Shown here piece after piece: positions 1 through 8,897 of a DNA stretch of 64,000 nt. The notes beneath the pieces are model-generated. The model was not told the origin of the DNA and did no database searches. It was given only the letters and a program-made list of their open reading frames with translations. Within the stretch, counting starts at the first letter, position 1; every line of letters starts with the position of its first letter. The position numbers and the translations under genes were made by a program. The DNA comes from Qingshengfaniella alkalisoli (GTDB lineage: Bacteria; Pseudomonadota; Alphaproteobacteria; Rhodobacterales; Rhodobacteraceae): positions 1,569,501 to 1,633,500 of the forward strand of contig NZ_CP042261.1 in assembly GCF_007855645.1 (NCBI RefSeq), read 5' to 3'.

Positions 1-306
1 CAAAGCCCGGTCAAAACTCTGGATGAGTTGCGGGTCGAAGAAGTCGCCTATCCTGACGGGAGGGAATACCGGTTCCATGTCCGTGCGCGCAGTTTCCTGC
101 ACAATCAGGTGCGCAGTTTTGTCGGCACGCTTGAACGCGTGGGGGCAGGAAAGTGGACGCCAGACGACGTACAGTCCGCTCTGGAAAGCAGGGACCGCGC
201 GGCTTGCGGCCCCGTCTGCCCGCCGCAAGGGCTCTATCTCGCGGGCGTAGGTTACCCCGACGAGCCCTTTACACTTGAAGATAACGGCCTTTCGCGGCCA
301 AGCTGA
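1..306 (+). CDS. truA: tRNA pseudouridine synthase A, C-terminal part (5' end outside window)
   Basis: This is the last 101 codons of TruA, which converts uridines 38-40 in the anticodon arm of many tRNAs to pseudouridine. The reading frame is open from base 1, so the gene begins before the window. The visible part carries the family's C-terminal features: an RFHV-type strand, a SFLHNQVR helix segment that packs against the catalytic domain, and a PPQGLYL motif close to the end. The catalytic aspartate lies in the missing part. The stop at 304-306 is followed after 23 bases by a gene for a DNA-binding regulator on the same strand. The assignment is firm for a fragment of this length. Confidence 0.9.
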   Translation, partial: QSPVKTLDELRVEEVAYPDGREYRFHVRARSFLHNQVRSFVGTLERVGAGKWTPDDVQSALESRDRAACGPVCPPQGLYLAGVGYPDEPFTLEDNGLSRPS

Positions 307-329
307 TCGCGCGCAGAACGGAGACACCC

Positions 330-1181
330 ATGCCTGACACGCCCCGCTTTCTGACCACGAAGGAGGTGGCCAATCTTCTGCGTGTGAAGGAACGCAAAGT
401 CTACGACCTCGCAGCGGCAGACGAGATCCCGCACCGGCGGGTGACCGGCAAGTTGCTGTTTCCAAGCGCCGATATCGAACGATGGATCGCTGGCAGCCAA
501 GGGGTGGAGCGCCCCGCTCTCGTGACAGGATCGCATGACCTGTTGCTCGACTGGGCGATACGAGCCTCGGGCAGCGAGATGGCGACCTTCTATGACGGCA
601 GCACGGACGGGCTCAACCGTTTCGTGAAGGGTGAAGCGGCGATGTGCGGGCTGCACATACCTGATCGTGATGGCTGGAACATCGAAGCACTTGAGGCAGC
701 ATCTGTCACTGACTGCGTGCTTGTCGGTTTCGCACGCCGCAGGCGGGGGCTGCTCATCTCCCCGGACAGCGATATCCGATCAGTTGGCGAACTGCGCGGG
801 CGAGCCGTCATACTTCGTCAGCCAGGCGCCGGAAGCGCAACATTCTTCGAGCTCGCCTTGGTCCAGGCGGATCTGGCTGTCAGCGATCTTGCGCCGCTTC
901 CGGTCATCGCGCGCACCGAAACCGAAGCAGCCGAAGCCGTCGCGGGCGGCACGGCGGAAGCCGCGATCGGGTTGGAAACACTGGCGGATCAATTCAACCT
1001 AGGGTTCGTGCCACTGACAATCGAGGCGTTCGACCTGCTGATCAACAGGCGCAGCTACTTCACCACGCCAGTCCAGCACCTGTTGGCCTTCATGCGCACG
1101 GCAGATTTTGCCGCCAAGGCGCGAACACTGAAAGGGTATGAGATCGCCGCCGCAGGTGAGGTACGCTGGCTGTCCGCCTGA
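330..1181 (+). CDS. Excisionase-type HTH regulator fused to a periplasmic-binding-protein-like domain
   Basis: A 283-residue one-component regulator. Residues about 5-52 form an excisionase/MerR-like helix-turn-helix (TTKEVANLL, then KVYDL and a wing ending in IERWI). From about residue 75 the protein resembles the PBP-like ligand domain (PF12727 type) found in regulators connected with molybdate or tungstate. There is no signal peptide, so it acts in the cytoplasm. It faces the tupBCA genes tail to tail, three bases apart, which suggests (inference) that it senses the tungstate or molybdate status and controls this transporter. The ATG at 330 follows a GGAG-like site. The DNA-binding assignment is secure; the ligand is a guess from position. 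Confidence 0.8.
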   Translation: MPDTPRFLTTKEVANLLRVKERKVYDLAAADEIPHRRVTGKLLFPSADIERWIAGSQGVERPALVTGSHDLLLDWAIRASGSEMATFYDGSTDGLNRFVKGEAAMCGLHIPDRDGWNIEALEAASVTDCVLVGFARRRRGLLISPDSDIRSVGELRGRAVILRQPGAGSATFFELALVQADLAVSDLAPLPVIARTETEAAEAVAGGTAEAAIGLETLADQFNLGFVPLTIEAFDLLINRRSYFTTPVQHLLAFMRTADFAAKARTLKGYEIAAAGEVRWLSA

Positions 1182-1184
1182 GGC

Positions 1185-2009
1185 CTAGCCGTCCGACCCG
1201 GTCGCGTTCGGAAAAAACAGCTGCTGACCATCAACTTTGTAGTCGGCGATCGCCTGCTGCCCCACATCTGAAAGCATCCAATCGATGAAGGCCTGCCCGT
1301 CCTCGGCTTTCACGTTCGGATGTTTCTCCGGATTGACCAGAATGATGCCATACTGATTGAAGAGCTTCGGGTCGCCTTCGACGACAATCTCGTAGTCGCT
1401 CTTGTTGCCAAAGCTGATCCAGGTAGCGCGGTCGGACATGATGTAGGCGCCCATTCCCGTGCCTGTGTTCAGGGTCGCGCCCATCCCAGAGCCCGTTTCC
1501 TGGTACCAGTCCCCGGAAGCAGCACCGGGATCGACGCCGGCCTCATCCCAAAGCAGCAATTCCGCCTTGTTGGTGCCGCTGTCATCACCGCGTGACGCGA
1601 ACGGTGCCTGCGCTTGCGCGATCTTGGTCAATGCCGCAACAACATCGTTCATCCCCTTCACACCCGCAGGATCGGAGGGCGGGCCGACGATCACGAAGTC
1701 ATTATACATCACGTCGTGACGGCTGGTCCCGTGGCCAGCCTCCACGAATGCTTCCTCCGACGGTTTGGCGTGCACGAACAGAACGTCACCATCCCCGTTT
1801 TCAGCGTTCTTGATGGCCTGGCCGGTACCGACGGCAACGACACGGACCTCGATGCCGGAGCCGTCCGTGAATTTTGGCAGGATGTCATCGAACAGGCCCG
1901 AATTCTGTGTCGAGGTTGTCGATTGCACCACGATGAACGGCTCGTCCGCAAACGCACCAAGGGGCAGCAATGCGGCGGCGGCGAGCGACAGGATGAATGG
2001 TCTGATCAT
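1185..2009 (-). CDS. tupA: Tungstate ABC transporter substrate-binding protein
   Basis: Periplasmic oxyanion-binding protein of 274 residues. A Sec signal peptide covers about residues 1-21 (hydrophobic core, AFA cleavage site). The TTSTQNSG motif at 31-38 is the hallmark that separates tungstate-binding TupA from molybdate-binding ModA and lines the anion pocket. An in-frame extension upstream to 2057 exists, but the ATG at 2009 has a GGAGGACC ribosome site directly before it and gives a proper signal peptide, so I use that. It is the last gene of tupB-tupC-tupA, 14 bases after tupC. Tungstate would serve enzymes such as W-dependent formate or aldehyde oxidoreductases, none of which lie in the window. 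Confidence 0.9.
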   Translation of the reverse strand: MIRPFILSLAAAALLPLGAFADEPFIVVQSTTSTQNSGLFDDILPKFTDGSGIEVRVVAVGTGQAIKNAENGDGDVLFVHAKPSEEAFVEAGHGTSRHDVMYNDFVIVGPPSDPAGVKGMNDVVAALTKIAQAQAPFASRGDDSGTNKAELLLWDEAGVDPGAASGDWYQETGSGMGATLNTGTGMGAYIMSDRATWISFGNKSDYEIVVEGDPKLFNQYGIILVNPEKHPNVKAEDGQAFIDWMLSDVGQQAIADYKVDGQQLFFPNATGSDG

Positions 2010-2023
2010 AGGTCCTCCAAAGG

Positions 2024-2773
2024 TCAGGGGTCGACATAGAGTTCTCCCGCAAGCCATGCCTGCGCGGAGGCTGATCTGGGGGTATTGAAGAAGTCCACGG
2101 CAGATTGTCGTTCGACAATGCGTCCTGCGTGTAGAAAGATGATATCATCAGCCATTCGCCGTGCCTGCCCCGCATCATGCGTCACCAGAACCAGCGTAAC
2201 GCCATCCGCAGTTGCCGCTTCCAATTGAGCTTCGATCATCTGGGTGGAGGCTGGGTCGAGACTCGCAGTCGGTTCGTCCAGAAACAAGATCGACGGGCGA
2301 CACGCCAAGGCGCGGGCACATGCCAGCCGCTGCTGCTCACCGCCTGACAACGAACGGGCCGGTTGGTCCGCCTTTTCTTGCAGACGGGCACATGCAAGGG
2401 CATCCGTGACCGATTGGCGGCGTGCGGTGCGCGCGACACCATACGCCTTCAGCGCAAAATCCAGATTGGCCCTGACCGACCGCCGCAGCAAGGTTGGCTT
2501 CTGAAACACCATCGCGTTCGGATGAAGCGTGTTCGTTTCGATGTGCCCGCTACTTGGAAGAATCAACCCGTGCAAAAGTCGCAGAAGGGTCGTCTTGCCC
2601 GACCCGTTCGCACCAAGAATGACGAGGCGCCGGTTGGGTTCGACCCGTAGATCTAGGTTGTGAATGATGGGCTTGCGATACACCGCATAGGACAAGCCGC
2701 GCGCTTCCAGCAGTGGCGGCGGTAGCGATGCCACCTCCGCGGTCGCAAGGTCATCGTCGATCAGATCACGCAT
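2024..2773 (-). CDS. tupC: Tungstate ABC transporter ATP-binding protein
   Basis: Cytoplasmic ATPase of the tungstate importer, 249 residues. Walker A GANGSGKTT lies at 54-62, the ABC signature LSGGEQQR at 142-149, and Walker B SILFLDEP at 161-168, followed by a D-loop and a switch histidine in LVTHD. The start overlaps the end of the permease gene by 8 bases, so the two are translationally coupled. There is no C-terminal TOBE extension of the ModC kind, which agrees with the TupC family. On its own the protein is a generic oxyanion or amino-acid type ATPase; its role rests on the neighbouring tupA. Confidence 0.88.
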   Translation of the reverse strand: MRDLIDDDLATAEVASLPPPLLEARGLSYAVYRKPIIHNLDLRVEPNRRLVILGANGSGKTTLLRLLHGLILPSSGHIETNTLHPNAMVFQKPTLLRRSVRANLDFALKAYGVARTARRQSVTDALACARLQEKADQPARSLSGGEQQRLACARALACRPSILFLDEPTASLDPASTQMIEAQLEAATADGVTLVLVTHDAGQARRMADDIIFLHAGRIVERQSAVDFFNTPRSASAQAWLAGELYVDP

Positions 2774-3473
2774 GTGCCACCTGCCGCGAAGCTCCGCGGA
2801 TCGACATCACTGCGGCGTTCACAAGAAAGGCAATCAGCAGCAGGATGATTCCGAGCGCCAGCGCCAGTTCCAGATTGCCCTTTGACGTCTCCAGCGCGAT
2901 TGTCGTCGTCATCACGCGGGTAACGTGGTTGATGTTCCCGCCCACGATTATGACCGCACCGACCTCGGCCACGGCGCGACCGAAGCCTGCCAAGGCCACG
3001 GTCAGCAAGGCAAAGCGCCCATCCCAAAGCAGCGCCTTGACACGCTGATCCATTGGCAAGCGAAGGGCGGCAAATTCATCGGCGTATTCGGCATTCAGGT
3101 CCTCAACCGTCTGACGGGCCAGTGCGGCGACTATCGGGCACACAAGAACGGTCTGCGCAATAATCATGGCCGTTGGAGTGTAGAGGAGCCCCAGCACGCC
3201 AAGCGGGCCAGATGCCGACAGCATCAAATACACCATCAGCCCCACGACAACGGGGGGCAGCCCCATCAATGCGTTCATCGCCACAACGACCGCCCCGCGT
3301 CCCGGGAATCGCGACGCCCCGACGACAGCACCGACAGGAAAACCAATCAGACAGGCAAATACGACAGCAGTTATTGTCACCCTGAGCGATAGGCCGACGA
3401 TTTCCACCAACGCGGCATCGGCGTCGAGGATCAGACCAAATGCCTGACCGATGATACTAACGGCTGAGTCCAT
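2766..3473 (-). CDS. tupB: Tungstate ABC transporter permease
   Basis: Inner-membrane permease of 235 residues with about five hydrophobic segments and the usual coupling loop EVGAVIIVGGNINHVTR, which is typical of TupB/WtpB permeases. It is the first gene of tupB-tupC-tupA. The ATG at 3473 is preceded, on the minus strand, by an inverted repeat (CTTCC, 7 bases, GGAAG; 3481-3497) that includes the likely AAGGGA ribosome site. A weak TTGAGA-like -35 element lies further up. The repeat could be an operator or a translation-control hairpin; I have no direct evidence. The gene family assignment is secure given tupA next door. Confidence 0.87.
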   Translation of the reverse strand: MDSAVSIIGQAFGLILDADAALVEIVGLSLRVTITAVVFACLIGFPVGAVVGASRFPGRGAVVVAMNALMGLPPVVVGLMVYLMLSASGPLGVLGLLYTPTAMIIAQTVLVCPIVAALARQTVEDLNAEYADEFAALRLPMDQRVKALLWDGRFALLTVALAGFGRAVAEVGAVIIVGGNINHVTRVMTTTIALETSKGNLELALALGIILLLIAFLVNAAVMSIRGASRQVAHA

Positions 3474-3535
3474 GCAATCTCTTCCCTTGATCGGAAGGAA
3501 AGCATCATTTCAACACAAAATCCAGTCTCAAGAGT

Positions 3536-4054
3536 CTACCGAAACGTCTTCACCGTGACTGGATACCCCGCGACAACCAGCACGACCTCGTCGGCTACTT
3601 CGGCCACCATTTGCGCGGCAAACCCGGCAGCGTCGCGAAATGCGCGCGCCAGCGGGTTGTCCGGCACAATGCCAAAACCCACCTCGTTCGTCACCAGAAC
3701 GACAGGTGAAGATTGTTCAGCCAGCGTTGCAACAAGCCCCTTTACCTCGGACCTCCAGTCGCCACCTGCATGGATCACATTGTTAAGCCACAGGGTCAGG
3801 CAGTCGAGCAAGCGTGGCCCGGCCCCGTCGGTGTCGCGCAACGCTTTTGCAATCGCAAGCGGCTCTTCGATCGTCTGCCATCCCTGCCCCCGGCGCTCGG
3901 TCCGGTGTTGGATGATACGCTCCGCCATCTCTTCGTCAAACGCCTGCGCGGTCGCGATATAGACAGGATCACCCGCCATGCTCCGCGCCCGCATTTCCGC
4001 GAACCGGCTTTTGCCGGACCGTGCGCCACCCGTGACAAGTAGAATTTGACCCAT
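3536..4054 (-). CDS. cobU: Bifunctional adenosylcobinamide kinase / adenosylcobinamide-phosphate guanylyltransferase
   Basis: CobU/CobP (172 residues) phosphorylates adenosylcobinamide and transfers GMP to give AdoCbi-GDP, the activated corrinoid for nucleotide-loop assembly. The P-loop GGARSGKS spans residues 9-16. His50 in an IQHRTERR segment matches the histidine that carries GMP in characterised CobU, and the LLDCLTLW and LVTNEVGFG blocks are family motifs. The frame extends upstream to 4105, but the ATG at 4054 has a GGAGG site 6 bases before it and places the P-loop at the normal distance. It is divergent from cobD, with about 106 bases between the starts. No cobalamin riboswitch is visible in that gap. 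Confidence 0.92.
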   Translation of the reverse strand: MGQILLVTGGARSGKSRFAEMRARSMAGDPVYIATAQAFDEEMAERIIQHRTERRGQGWQTIEEPLAIAKALRDTDGAGPRLLDCLTLWLNNVIHAGGDWRSEVKGLVATLAEQSSPVVLVTNEVGFGIVPDNPLARAFRDAAGFAAQMVAEVADEVVLVVAGYPVTVKTFR

Positions 4055-4160
4055 GCGTTCCTCCGCTATGTTGCGGCTATTGCACAGAATCTGGCTTGGT
4101 GTCATTCACTCTCGACCGTTCACGCGGCCCGATCCGCATGCAGACCGAAGGAGACCAACC

Positions 4161-5102
4161 TTGAACTTTGCCGCAGCCATGGCGATTGCCTTGCTCATCG
4201 ACTGGATTTTCGGCTGGCCGGAAGCGCTGCAAAAACGCATCGGACATCCGGTAGAATGGATTGGCAAGATCATCGAAGATCTGGATCGCCACTGGAATAC
4301 GCCGGACAGAAGCCGCGAGGATCGGCGGCGCGCGGGCATCTACACCACTGCCATCACGGTCGGCGGGACGGGTGTCATCGCGCTGACGCTGCAAATGGTG
4401 CTACCGGACAACGGCTTCGGGACGATATTTCTGGGCATTTTGTGTGCGCCTCTGATCGCAGCCAACAGCTTGCATAGCCATGTGCATGACGTGGCCACGC
4501 CGCTTCTGGTGGAAAAGATTCAGCAAGCGCGCGAGGCCGTGTCCCGTATCGTCGGACGCGATCCGGACCAACTCGACGAAGCCGGCATTGCGCGAGCGTC
4601 CATCGAAACACTGGCAGAGAACCTGTCCGACGGCGTCGTTGCCCCGCTGTTCTGGGGCACGATATTGGGGTTGCCGGGTATGGCCTGCTATAAGGCGATC
4701 AACACTCTGGACAGCATGATCGGTCACAAGAACAAGAAGTACCGCAGCTTTGGGCGCTTCGCCGCGAAGCTCGACGACCTGGCCAACTGGATCCCCGCGC
4801 GGTTGACTGGGCTGATTCTGTGCCTGACGACATCCGACCCGCAAACCGCCCTTCGCGTCATGTGGCGCGATGCGCGCAGTCACCGTTCACCCAACGCGGG
4901 TTGGCCCGAAAGCGCCATGGCCGCCGCACGAGGGGTGCGACTGTCCGGACCGCGAGCCTATGGCGACGCGACCAGCCCGGAGCCATGGCTCAACGAGAAC
5001 GCCCCCGACCCTTCGGCCCCGACGATCTATGCCTCTCTGCATCACTACCGCCGTGCATTGTTCGTCACGCTAGGTGGTCTGATTGTCTGGGCGATCCTAT
5101 GA
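4161..5102 (+). CDS. cobD: Adenosylcobinamide-phosphate synthase, membrane protein
   Basis: CobD/CbiB joins the aminopropanol (phosphate) side chain to adenosylcobyric acid at the inner membrane. The 313-residue product has hydrophobic segments near the N-terminus, in the middle and at the C-terminus, and family motifs DWIFGWPEAL, HPVEWIGK, ETLAENLSDGVVAPLFW and the NTLDSMIGHKN block. I choose the TTG at 4161: it has AGGAG 7 bases upstream, and translation from it starts directly with the conserved N-terminus. An ATG at 4053 in the same frame would add an unlike, arginine-rich 36-residue extension. The stop overlaps the start of cobC by 4 bases. Confidence 0.9.
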   Translation: MNFAAAMAIALLIDWIFGWPEALQKRIGHPVEWIGKIIEDLDRHWNTPDRSREDRRRAGIYTTAITVGGTGVIALTLQMVLPDNGFGTIFLGILCAPLIAANSLHSHVHDVATPLLVEKIQQAREAVSRIVGRDPDQLDEAGIARASIETLAENLSDGVVAPLFWGTILGLPGMACYKAINTLDSMIGHKNKKYRSFGRFAAKLDDLANWIPARLTGLILCLTTSDPQTALRVMWRDARSHRSPNAGWPESAMAAARGVRLSGPRAYGDATSPEPWLNENAPDPSAPTIYASLHHYRRALFVTLGGLIVWAIL

Positions 5103-6067
5103 CGCGCCCCGTGCATGGGGGTGATCTAGGCGACGCGGTCAGCCGTTTCGGCGGAAACATTGCCGATTGGCTGGACCTGTCCACCGGCATCAACCGTGTT
5201 CCATATCCTGTGACCGAAATCAGCACCCATTTGTGGCGCAGCCTGCCTACCGCAGCCGATCACACAGCCCTGATCGATGCGGCACGCATAGCCTACCGCA
5301 CAGATTGGCCTTGCCTCCCCGTCGCTGGCGCGCAGGCAGCGATCCAAATGCTGCCCTACCTGCACAACGCCGGTCGCATCGGGTTGCGTGGCCCCAGCTA
5401 CAACGAATTCGCGACCGTCTTTGAAGGTGCGGGAAAGTCACTGGAGGAAGTTTCTACAACGACCGACCTTGAGGGCTTCGACATCGCCATTCTGGTCAAC
5501 CCCAACAATCCAGATGGGCGACTTGAGACACCGGAAAGCCTTCGGAAACTCGCCAAGGTAGTGGGTTTGCTGATCGTCGATGAAAGCTTTTGCGACACGG
5601 AACCCGAGACAAGCCTGCTCAGCACGGGCGGGGCAGACAACATCATCGTGCTCCGGTCCTTTGGCAAGTTCTTCGGGTTGGCGGGCCTGCGGCTAGGGTT
5701 TGTCTTCGGAGCTGATAGCTATATCGCCCGCCTGTCGCAGCTGCGTGGTCCTTGGGCTGTGTCCGGTCCCGCACTCAGCGTCGGCGCGCACGCTTTGGCT
5801 GATCTGGATTGGCAAGCCCGGACGCGCGACCGATTGCGCAACGATGCGGAGCGAATGGACCAAATGGCGATCCGCGCCGGGTGGACGGCGGTGGGCGGCT
5901 CCACCCTGTTCCGGCTGTATCAGACCGATGGCGCGCGGGCGGCACGCGACCGCCTGGCCCGCCATCGCGTTTGGAGCAGGATTTTTCCCTACTCCGGCAC
6001 ATGGCTGCGGCTTGGCCTGCCGGGCGACGACGAAGAATGGCAGCGCGTAGAAACCGCGGTCGCCTAG
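5099..6067 (+). CDS. cobC: Threonine-phosphate decarboxylase (PLP-dependent)
   Basis: CobC (CobD in Salmonella naming) decarboxylates L-threonine O-3-phosphate to (R)-1-aminopropan-2-ol phosphate, the linker that CobD attaches to the corrin ring. It is a 322-residue fold-type I aminotransferase relative. NPNNPDG at 134-140 and the PLP lysine Lys190 in [15 protein letters not shown] are plain. The ATG at 5099 overlaps the cobD stop (ATGA), so the two functionally adjacent enzymes are translationally coupled. A longer in-frame ORF reaching back to 4820 is an overlap artefact. The 3' end overlaps the convergent cobQ by 4 bases. Confidence 0.92.
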   Translation: MTRPVHGGDLGDAVSRFGGNIADWLDLSTGINRVPYPVTEISTHLWRSLPTAADHTALIDAARIAYRTDWPCLPVAGAQAAIQMLPYLHNAGRIGLRGPSYNEFATVFEGAGKSLEEVSTTTDLEGFDIAILVNPNNPDGRLETPESLRKLAKVVGLLIVDESFCDTEPETSLLSTGGADNIIVLRSFGKFFGLAGLRLGFVFGADSYIARLSQLRGPWAVSGPALSVGAHALADLDWQARTRDRLRNDAERMDQMAIRAGWTAVGGSTLFRLYQTDGARAARDRLARHRVWSRIFPYSGTWLRLGLPGDDEEWQRVETAVA

Positions 6068-7518
6068 ACCTGCCCCGCCATAGAAAGCACGGAATCCAGA
6101 TCCATGTGAAGTTCCAAATGCAAGGCCAGCGCATCGAGCGTCTGATCCACCCGCGCATCGTAAGACACCCCTGACGCTTGCCGCCCGAAAGTTTGCAGCC
6201 AAGCTGCCCTGAACTCGTCACTAGCGAATGCACCATGCACATAGGTGCCGCTGGTCAGGCCGCATGAAGACACCGCACCATCTGCCCGGCTGCCGATCAT
6301 CGCAAAAGGGCGATCACAATCGGGGCCGTTCGTCACGCCCATATGAATCTCGTAGCCGTTGATCGGAACTGTCGTGCCACAGTGTGTTCCCGAAACCTGC
6401 CGCACATGTTTTTGCCCGGCCATCCACGTTTCAACGTCCAGAAACCCTAGACCTGCACTTTCACCCGCCATACCATCCACACCATCGGGGTCGCGCACGA
6501 TGCGTCCCAGCATTTGATACCCGCCGCAGATACCAAGCACATGCCCTCCCCGACGTCGATGGGCCGTGATATCTATGTCCCATCCTTGCTGACGTAGAAG
6601 CGCCAGATCTCCGCGCGTCGATTTCGTTCCCGGCAGGATCACGACATCGGCATCGCCGGGCAAAGCCCGTCCCGGCGGCACCATGCTCAGACGCACTTGT
6701 GGTTCCGATTTCAGCGGGTCCAGATCATCGAAGTTGGCGATGCGTGACAGCATGGGGCAAACGATATGCAATCCGTCCCGTCCGCCGCCCGGCGCCATAT
6801 CGACGGCATCCTCAGCTGGTAGAGCGCTCGCTTCGGTGAACCAAGGGATGACGCCGGCGCCCCGCCACTGCGTCCGGGACGCGATAAACCGATATCCATC
6901 TTCGAAAAGCGCCGGATCGCCACGAAACTTGTTTATAGCAAACCCACGGATCAGCGCCGCATCGGCCGGATCCAGAACAGCCTTCGTTCCGACGATTTGC
7001 GCGATCACCCCGCCCCGGTCGATATCGCCAAGCAAAAGGACCGGCACACCAGCTGCGCGGGCAAAGCCCATATTAGCGATATCTCGCGCCCTGAGGTTGA
7101 CCTCCGCCGGGCTTCCGGCACCCTCGACCAGAACCAGATCGGCACCTTTGGAAAGGCGCTCGAAACTCTCGACAACTTTTGGCAGCAAGCGATCCCGCAG
7201 CGCCCCGAAGTGCCGCGCATCCTGATAGGCCAGCCGCTGTCCCTGCACTATGACTTGCGCGCCGCGGTCCGTTTCGGGTTTCAGCAATACCGGGTTCATG
7301 TCACAGGTGGGGTCTCGCCCGCACGCCAAAGCCTGAAGCGCCTGAGCCCTTCCGATCTCACCCCCATCAGCGGTGACAGCGGCATTGTTGGACATGTTCT
7401 GCGGCTTGAACGGCCGCACCGACAGCCCCCGTCTCGCGAACGCACGGCAAAGCCCGGCGACGATGACAGACTTTCCAACGTTGGAGCCGGTTCCCTGGAT
7501 CATCAGCGCACGGGTCAC
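6064..7518 (-). CDS. cobQ: Cobyric acid synthase
   Basis: CobQ amidates side chains b, d, e and g of adenosylcobyrinic acid a,c-diamide using glutamine and ATP. The 484 residues show the N-terminal dethiobiotin-synthetase-like ATPase (GTGSNVGKS, residues 9-17), KPQNMSNNA at about 38-46, and a C-terminal class I glutamine amidotransferase with nucleophile Cys331 in [10 protein letters not shown]. The start is a GTG. It lies against the direction of cobD-cobC and cobA-cobT-cobS, immediately after a GNAT gene with 5 bases between them, so it probably shares that gene's transcript. Length and motifs are normal for the family. Confidence 0.93.
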   Translation of the reverse strand: MTRALMIQGTGSNVGKSVIVAGLCRAFARRGLSVRPFKPQNMSNNAAVTADGGEIGRAQALQALACGRDPTCDMNPVLLKPETDRGAQVIVQGQRLAYQDARHFGALRDRLLPKVVESFERLSKGADLVLVEGAGSPAEVNLRARDIANMGFARAAGVPVLLLGDIDRGGVIAQIVGTKAVLDPADAALIRGFAINKFRGDPALFEDGYRFIASRTQWRGAGVIPWFTEASALPAEDAVDMAPGGGRDGLHIVCPMLSRIANFDDLDPLKSEPQVRLSMVPPGRALPGDADVVILPGTKSTRGDLALLRQQGWDIDITAHRRRGGHVLGICGGYQMLGRIVRDPDGVDGMAGESAGLGFLDVETWMAGQKHVRQVSGTHCGTTVPINGYEIHMGVTNGPDCDRPFAMIGSRADGAVSSCGLTSGTYVHGAFASDEFRAAWLQTFGRQASGVSYDARVDQTLDALALHLELHMDLDSVLSMAGQV

Positions 7519-7523
7519 GGCTT

Positions 7524-7979
7524 TCAGAACACCTTCTGCATGAAAACGCTATACGGGCTTTCGGGGTAGTCACCAAACGCTCCGCACAATTCGAAGCCAT
7601 GCCTGTGATACAGCTTGTGAGCTGCATCCAACCCCGGTCCGGTTTCCAACTTGATCACGGGCAACCCGAGGTCCCGCGCGTGACTGTCAATCTGCTGCAT
7701 CAACATCCCTGCCGCACCGGTGCCCCGCGCTGCGGGATAAACAAACATGGATTTGACCTCTCCGTAGCCATCCTTCACGGCAAGTGCGGCGCAACCTACT
7801 GTATCGCCGTCGCGCTCCACGACGAAGAAGTGGATACTTTCTTCGCACAACGCGTCAATCGACAGGTAGAAATTCGACTCGGCGGGGAAGAGCGACTGCA
7901 TCAGGGCATGACTTGCTTCCAGCAAAGCGGTCGCTTGCGGATGTCGGGGATCGCCCTGGCGGATGGTTAGAGTGGTCAT
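7524..7979 (-). CDS. GNAT family N-acetyltransferase
   Basis: A 151-residue single-domain GNAT protein that would transfer an acyl group from acyl-CoA to an amine. The acetyl-CoA-binding loop reads [14 protein letters not shown] (near residues 91-104), after a strand GEVKSMFV, and the C-terminal part has the [11 protein letters not shown] block common in the family. It sits directly upstream of cobQ, with 5 bases between the stop and the cobQ start, and is divergent from cobA. No role in cobalamin synthesis is known to me for this type, and the substrate cannot be told from the sequence. The position suggests only co-transcription. Confidence 0.8.
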   Translation of the reverse strand: MTTLTIRQGDPRHPQATALLEASHALMQSLFPAESNFYLSIDALCEESIHFFVVERDGDTVGCAALAVKDGYGEVKSMFVYPAARGTGAAGMLMQQIDSHARDLGLPVIKLETGPGLDAAHKLYHRHGFELCGAFGDYPESPYSVFMQKVF

Positions 7980-8088
7980 ATCGGCACCTGTCCTAATCGC
8001 GATGCGGGTTGGTAAGAAGCGTCTCGCTCCGTGTCAATCGGAGCTGATACCTCTCGCCAAGCGCACAATCCGGCAATAGGTTGCGCCT

Positions 8089-8895
8089 ATGACTGATCAT
8101 GCGAAACCCGAGGTTCCCGCATTTGACTGGCCGGAGTTTCCGGCGGGCCTGGTTTGGCTCGTTGGCGCGGGTCCCGGCGATCCGGGTCTGCTGAGCCTGC
8201 TGGGTCTCCACGCGCTCAGGCAGGCCGATGTGGTTATCCACGATGCGTTGGTGAACCCCCAGATTCTCGAATGGCGCAAGCAGGGGGCCCAGGCGGAATA
8301 CGCCGGCAAGCGTGGCGGTCGGCCTTCGGCAGATCAGCGTGATATCTCCGCCCGGCTTGTCGAACTTGCGAAGGCAGGCAAGCGTGTTCTGCGGCTGAAG
8401 GGCGGTGATCCATTTGTCTTCGGGCGCGGCGGTGAAGAAGTTCAGACCCTCCTTGACGCGGACGTCCCCGTGCGTGTCACGCCAGGTGTTTCCGCGGGAA
8501 TCGGTGGGCTGGCCTATGCGGGTATTCCAGTCACACACCGGCTTACCAATCAGGTCGTGACATTTCTGACTGGCCACGATCTGAAGAACGACACCACCCC
8601 GTCAATCGACTGGCAGGCCATAGCGCGCGGCTCTCCGGTTCTGGTGATGTATATGGCACTTAGACATATTGATCGTATCGCGGCCCGTTTGATCGAGGCC
8701 GGTCGGGCCAAAGAAGAACCGGTTGCGGTCGTTACCAACGCGACGCTGCCAAATATGAAAGTGCTTGAGACGACGCTCGCCACCTGTGCGGCTGATGTAG
8801 TCGAAACCGGTCTGACAGCGCCGGCCATAATTTGCGTGGGCAAGGTTGTGTCTTTACGAGCCATGACCGACTGGCTCGGCTCTTCGGAAGGATAG
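8089..8895 (+). CDS. cobA: Uroporphyrinogen-III C-methyltransferase
   Basis: CobA (SUMT) methylates uroporphyrinogen III at C2 and C7 with S-adenosylmethionine to give precorrin-2, the branch point to cobalamin and siroheme. The 268 residues carry the tetrapyrrole methylase motifs: VWLVGAGPGDPGLLSLLGL near the N-terminus, the RLKGGDPFVFGRGGEE block, and VTPGVSAGIGGLAYAGIPVTHR. It lacks the N-terminal dehydrogenase/ferrochelatase half of CysG, so it is the stand-alone type. It opens a run cobA-cobT-cobS-phosphatase on the plus strand, with the cobT start 2 bases after its stop. The 109 bases upstream show no recognisable cobalamin riboswitch. Confidence 0.92.
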   Translation: MTDHAKPEVPAFDWPEFPAGLVWLVGAGPGDPGLLSLLGLHALRQADVVIHDALVNPQILEWRKQGAQAEYAGKRGGRPSADQRDISARLVELAKAGKRVLRLKGGDPFVFGRGGEEVQTLLDADVPVRVTPGVSAGIGGLAYAGIPVTHRLTNQVVTFLTGHDLKNDTTPSIDWQAIARGSPVLVMYMALRHIDRIAARLIEAGRAKEEPVAVVTNATLPNMKVLETTLATCAADVVETGLTAPAIICVGKVVSLRAMTDWLGSSEG

Positions 8896-8897
8896 AC

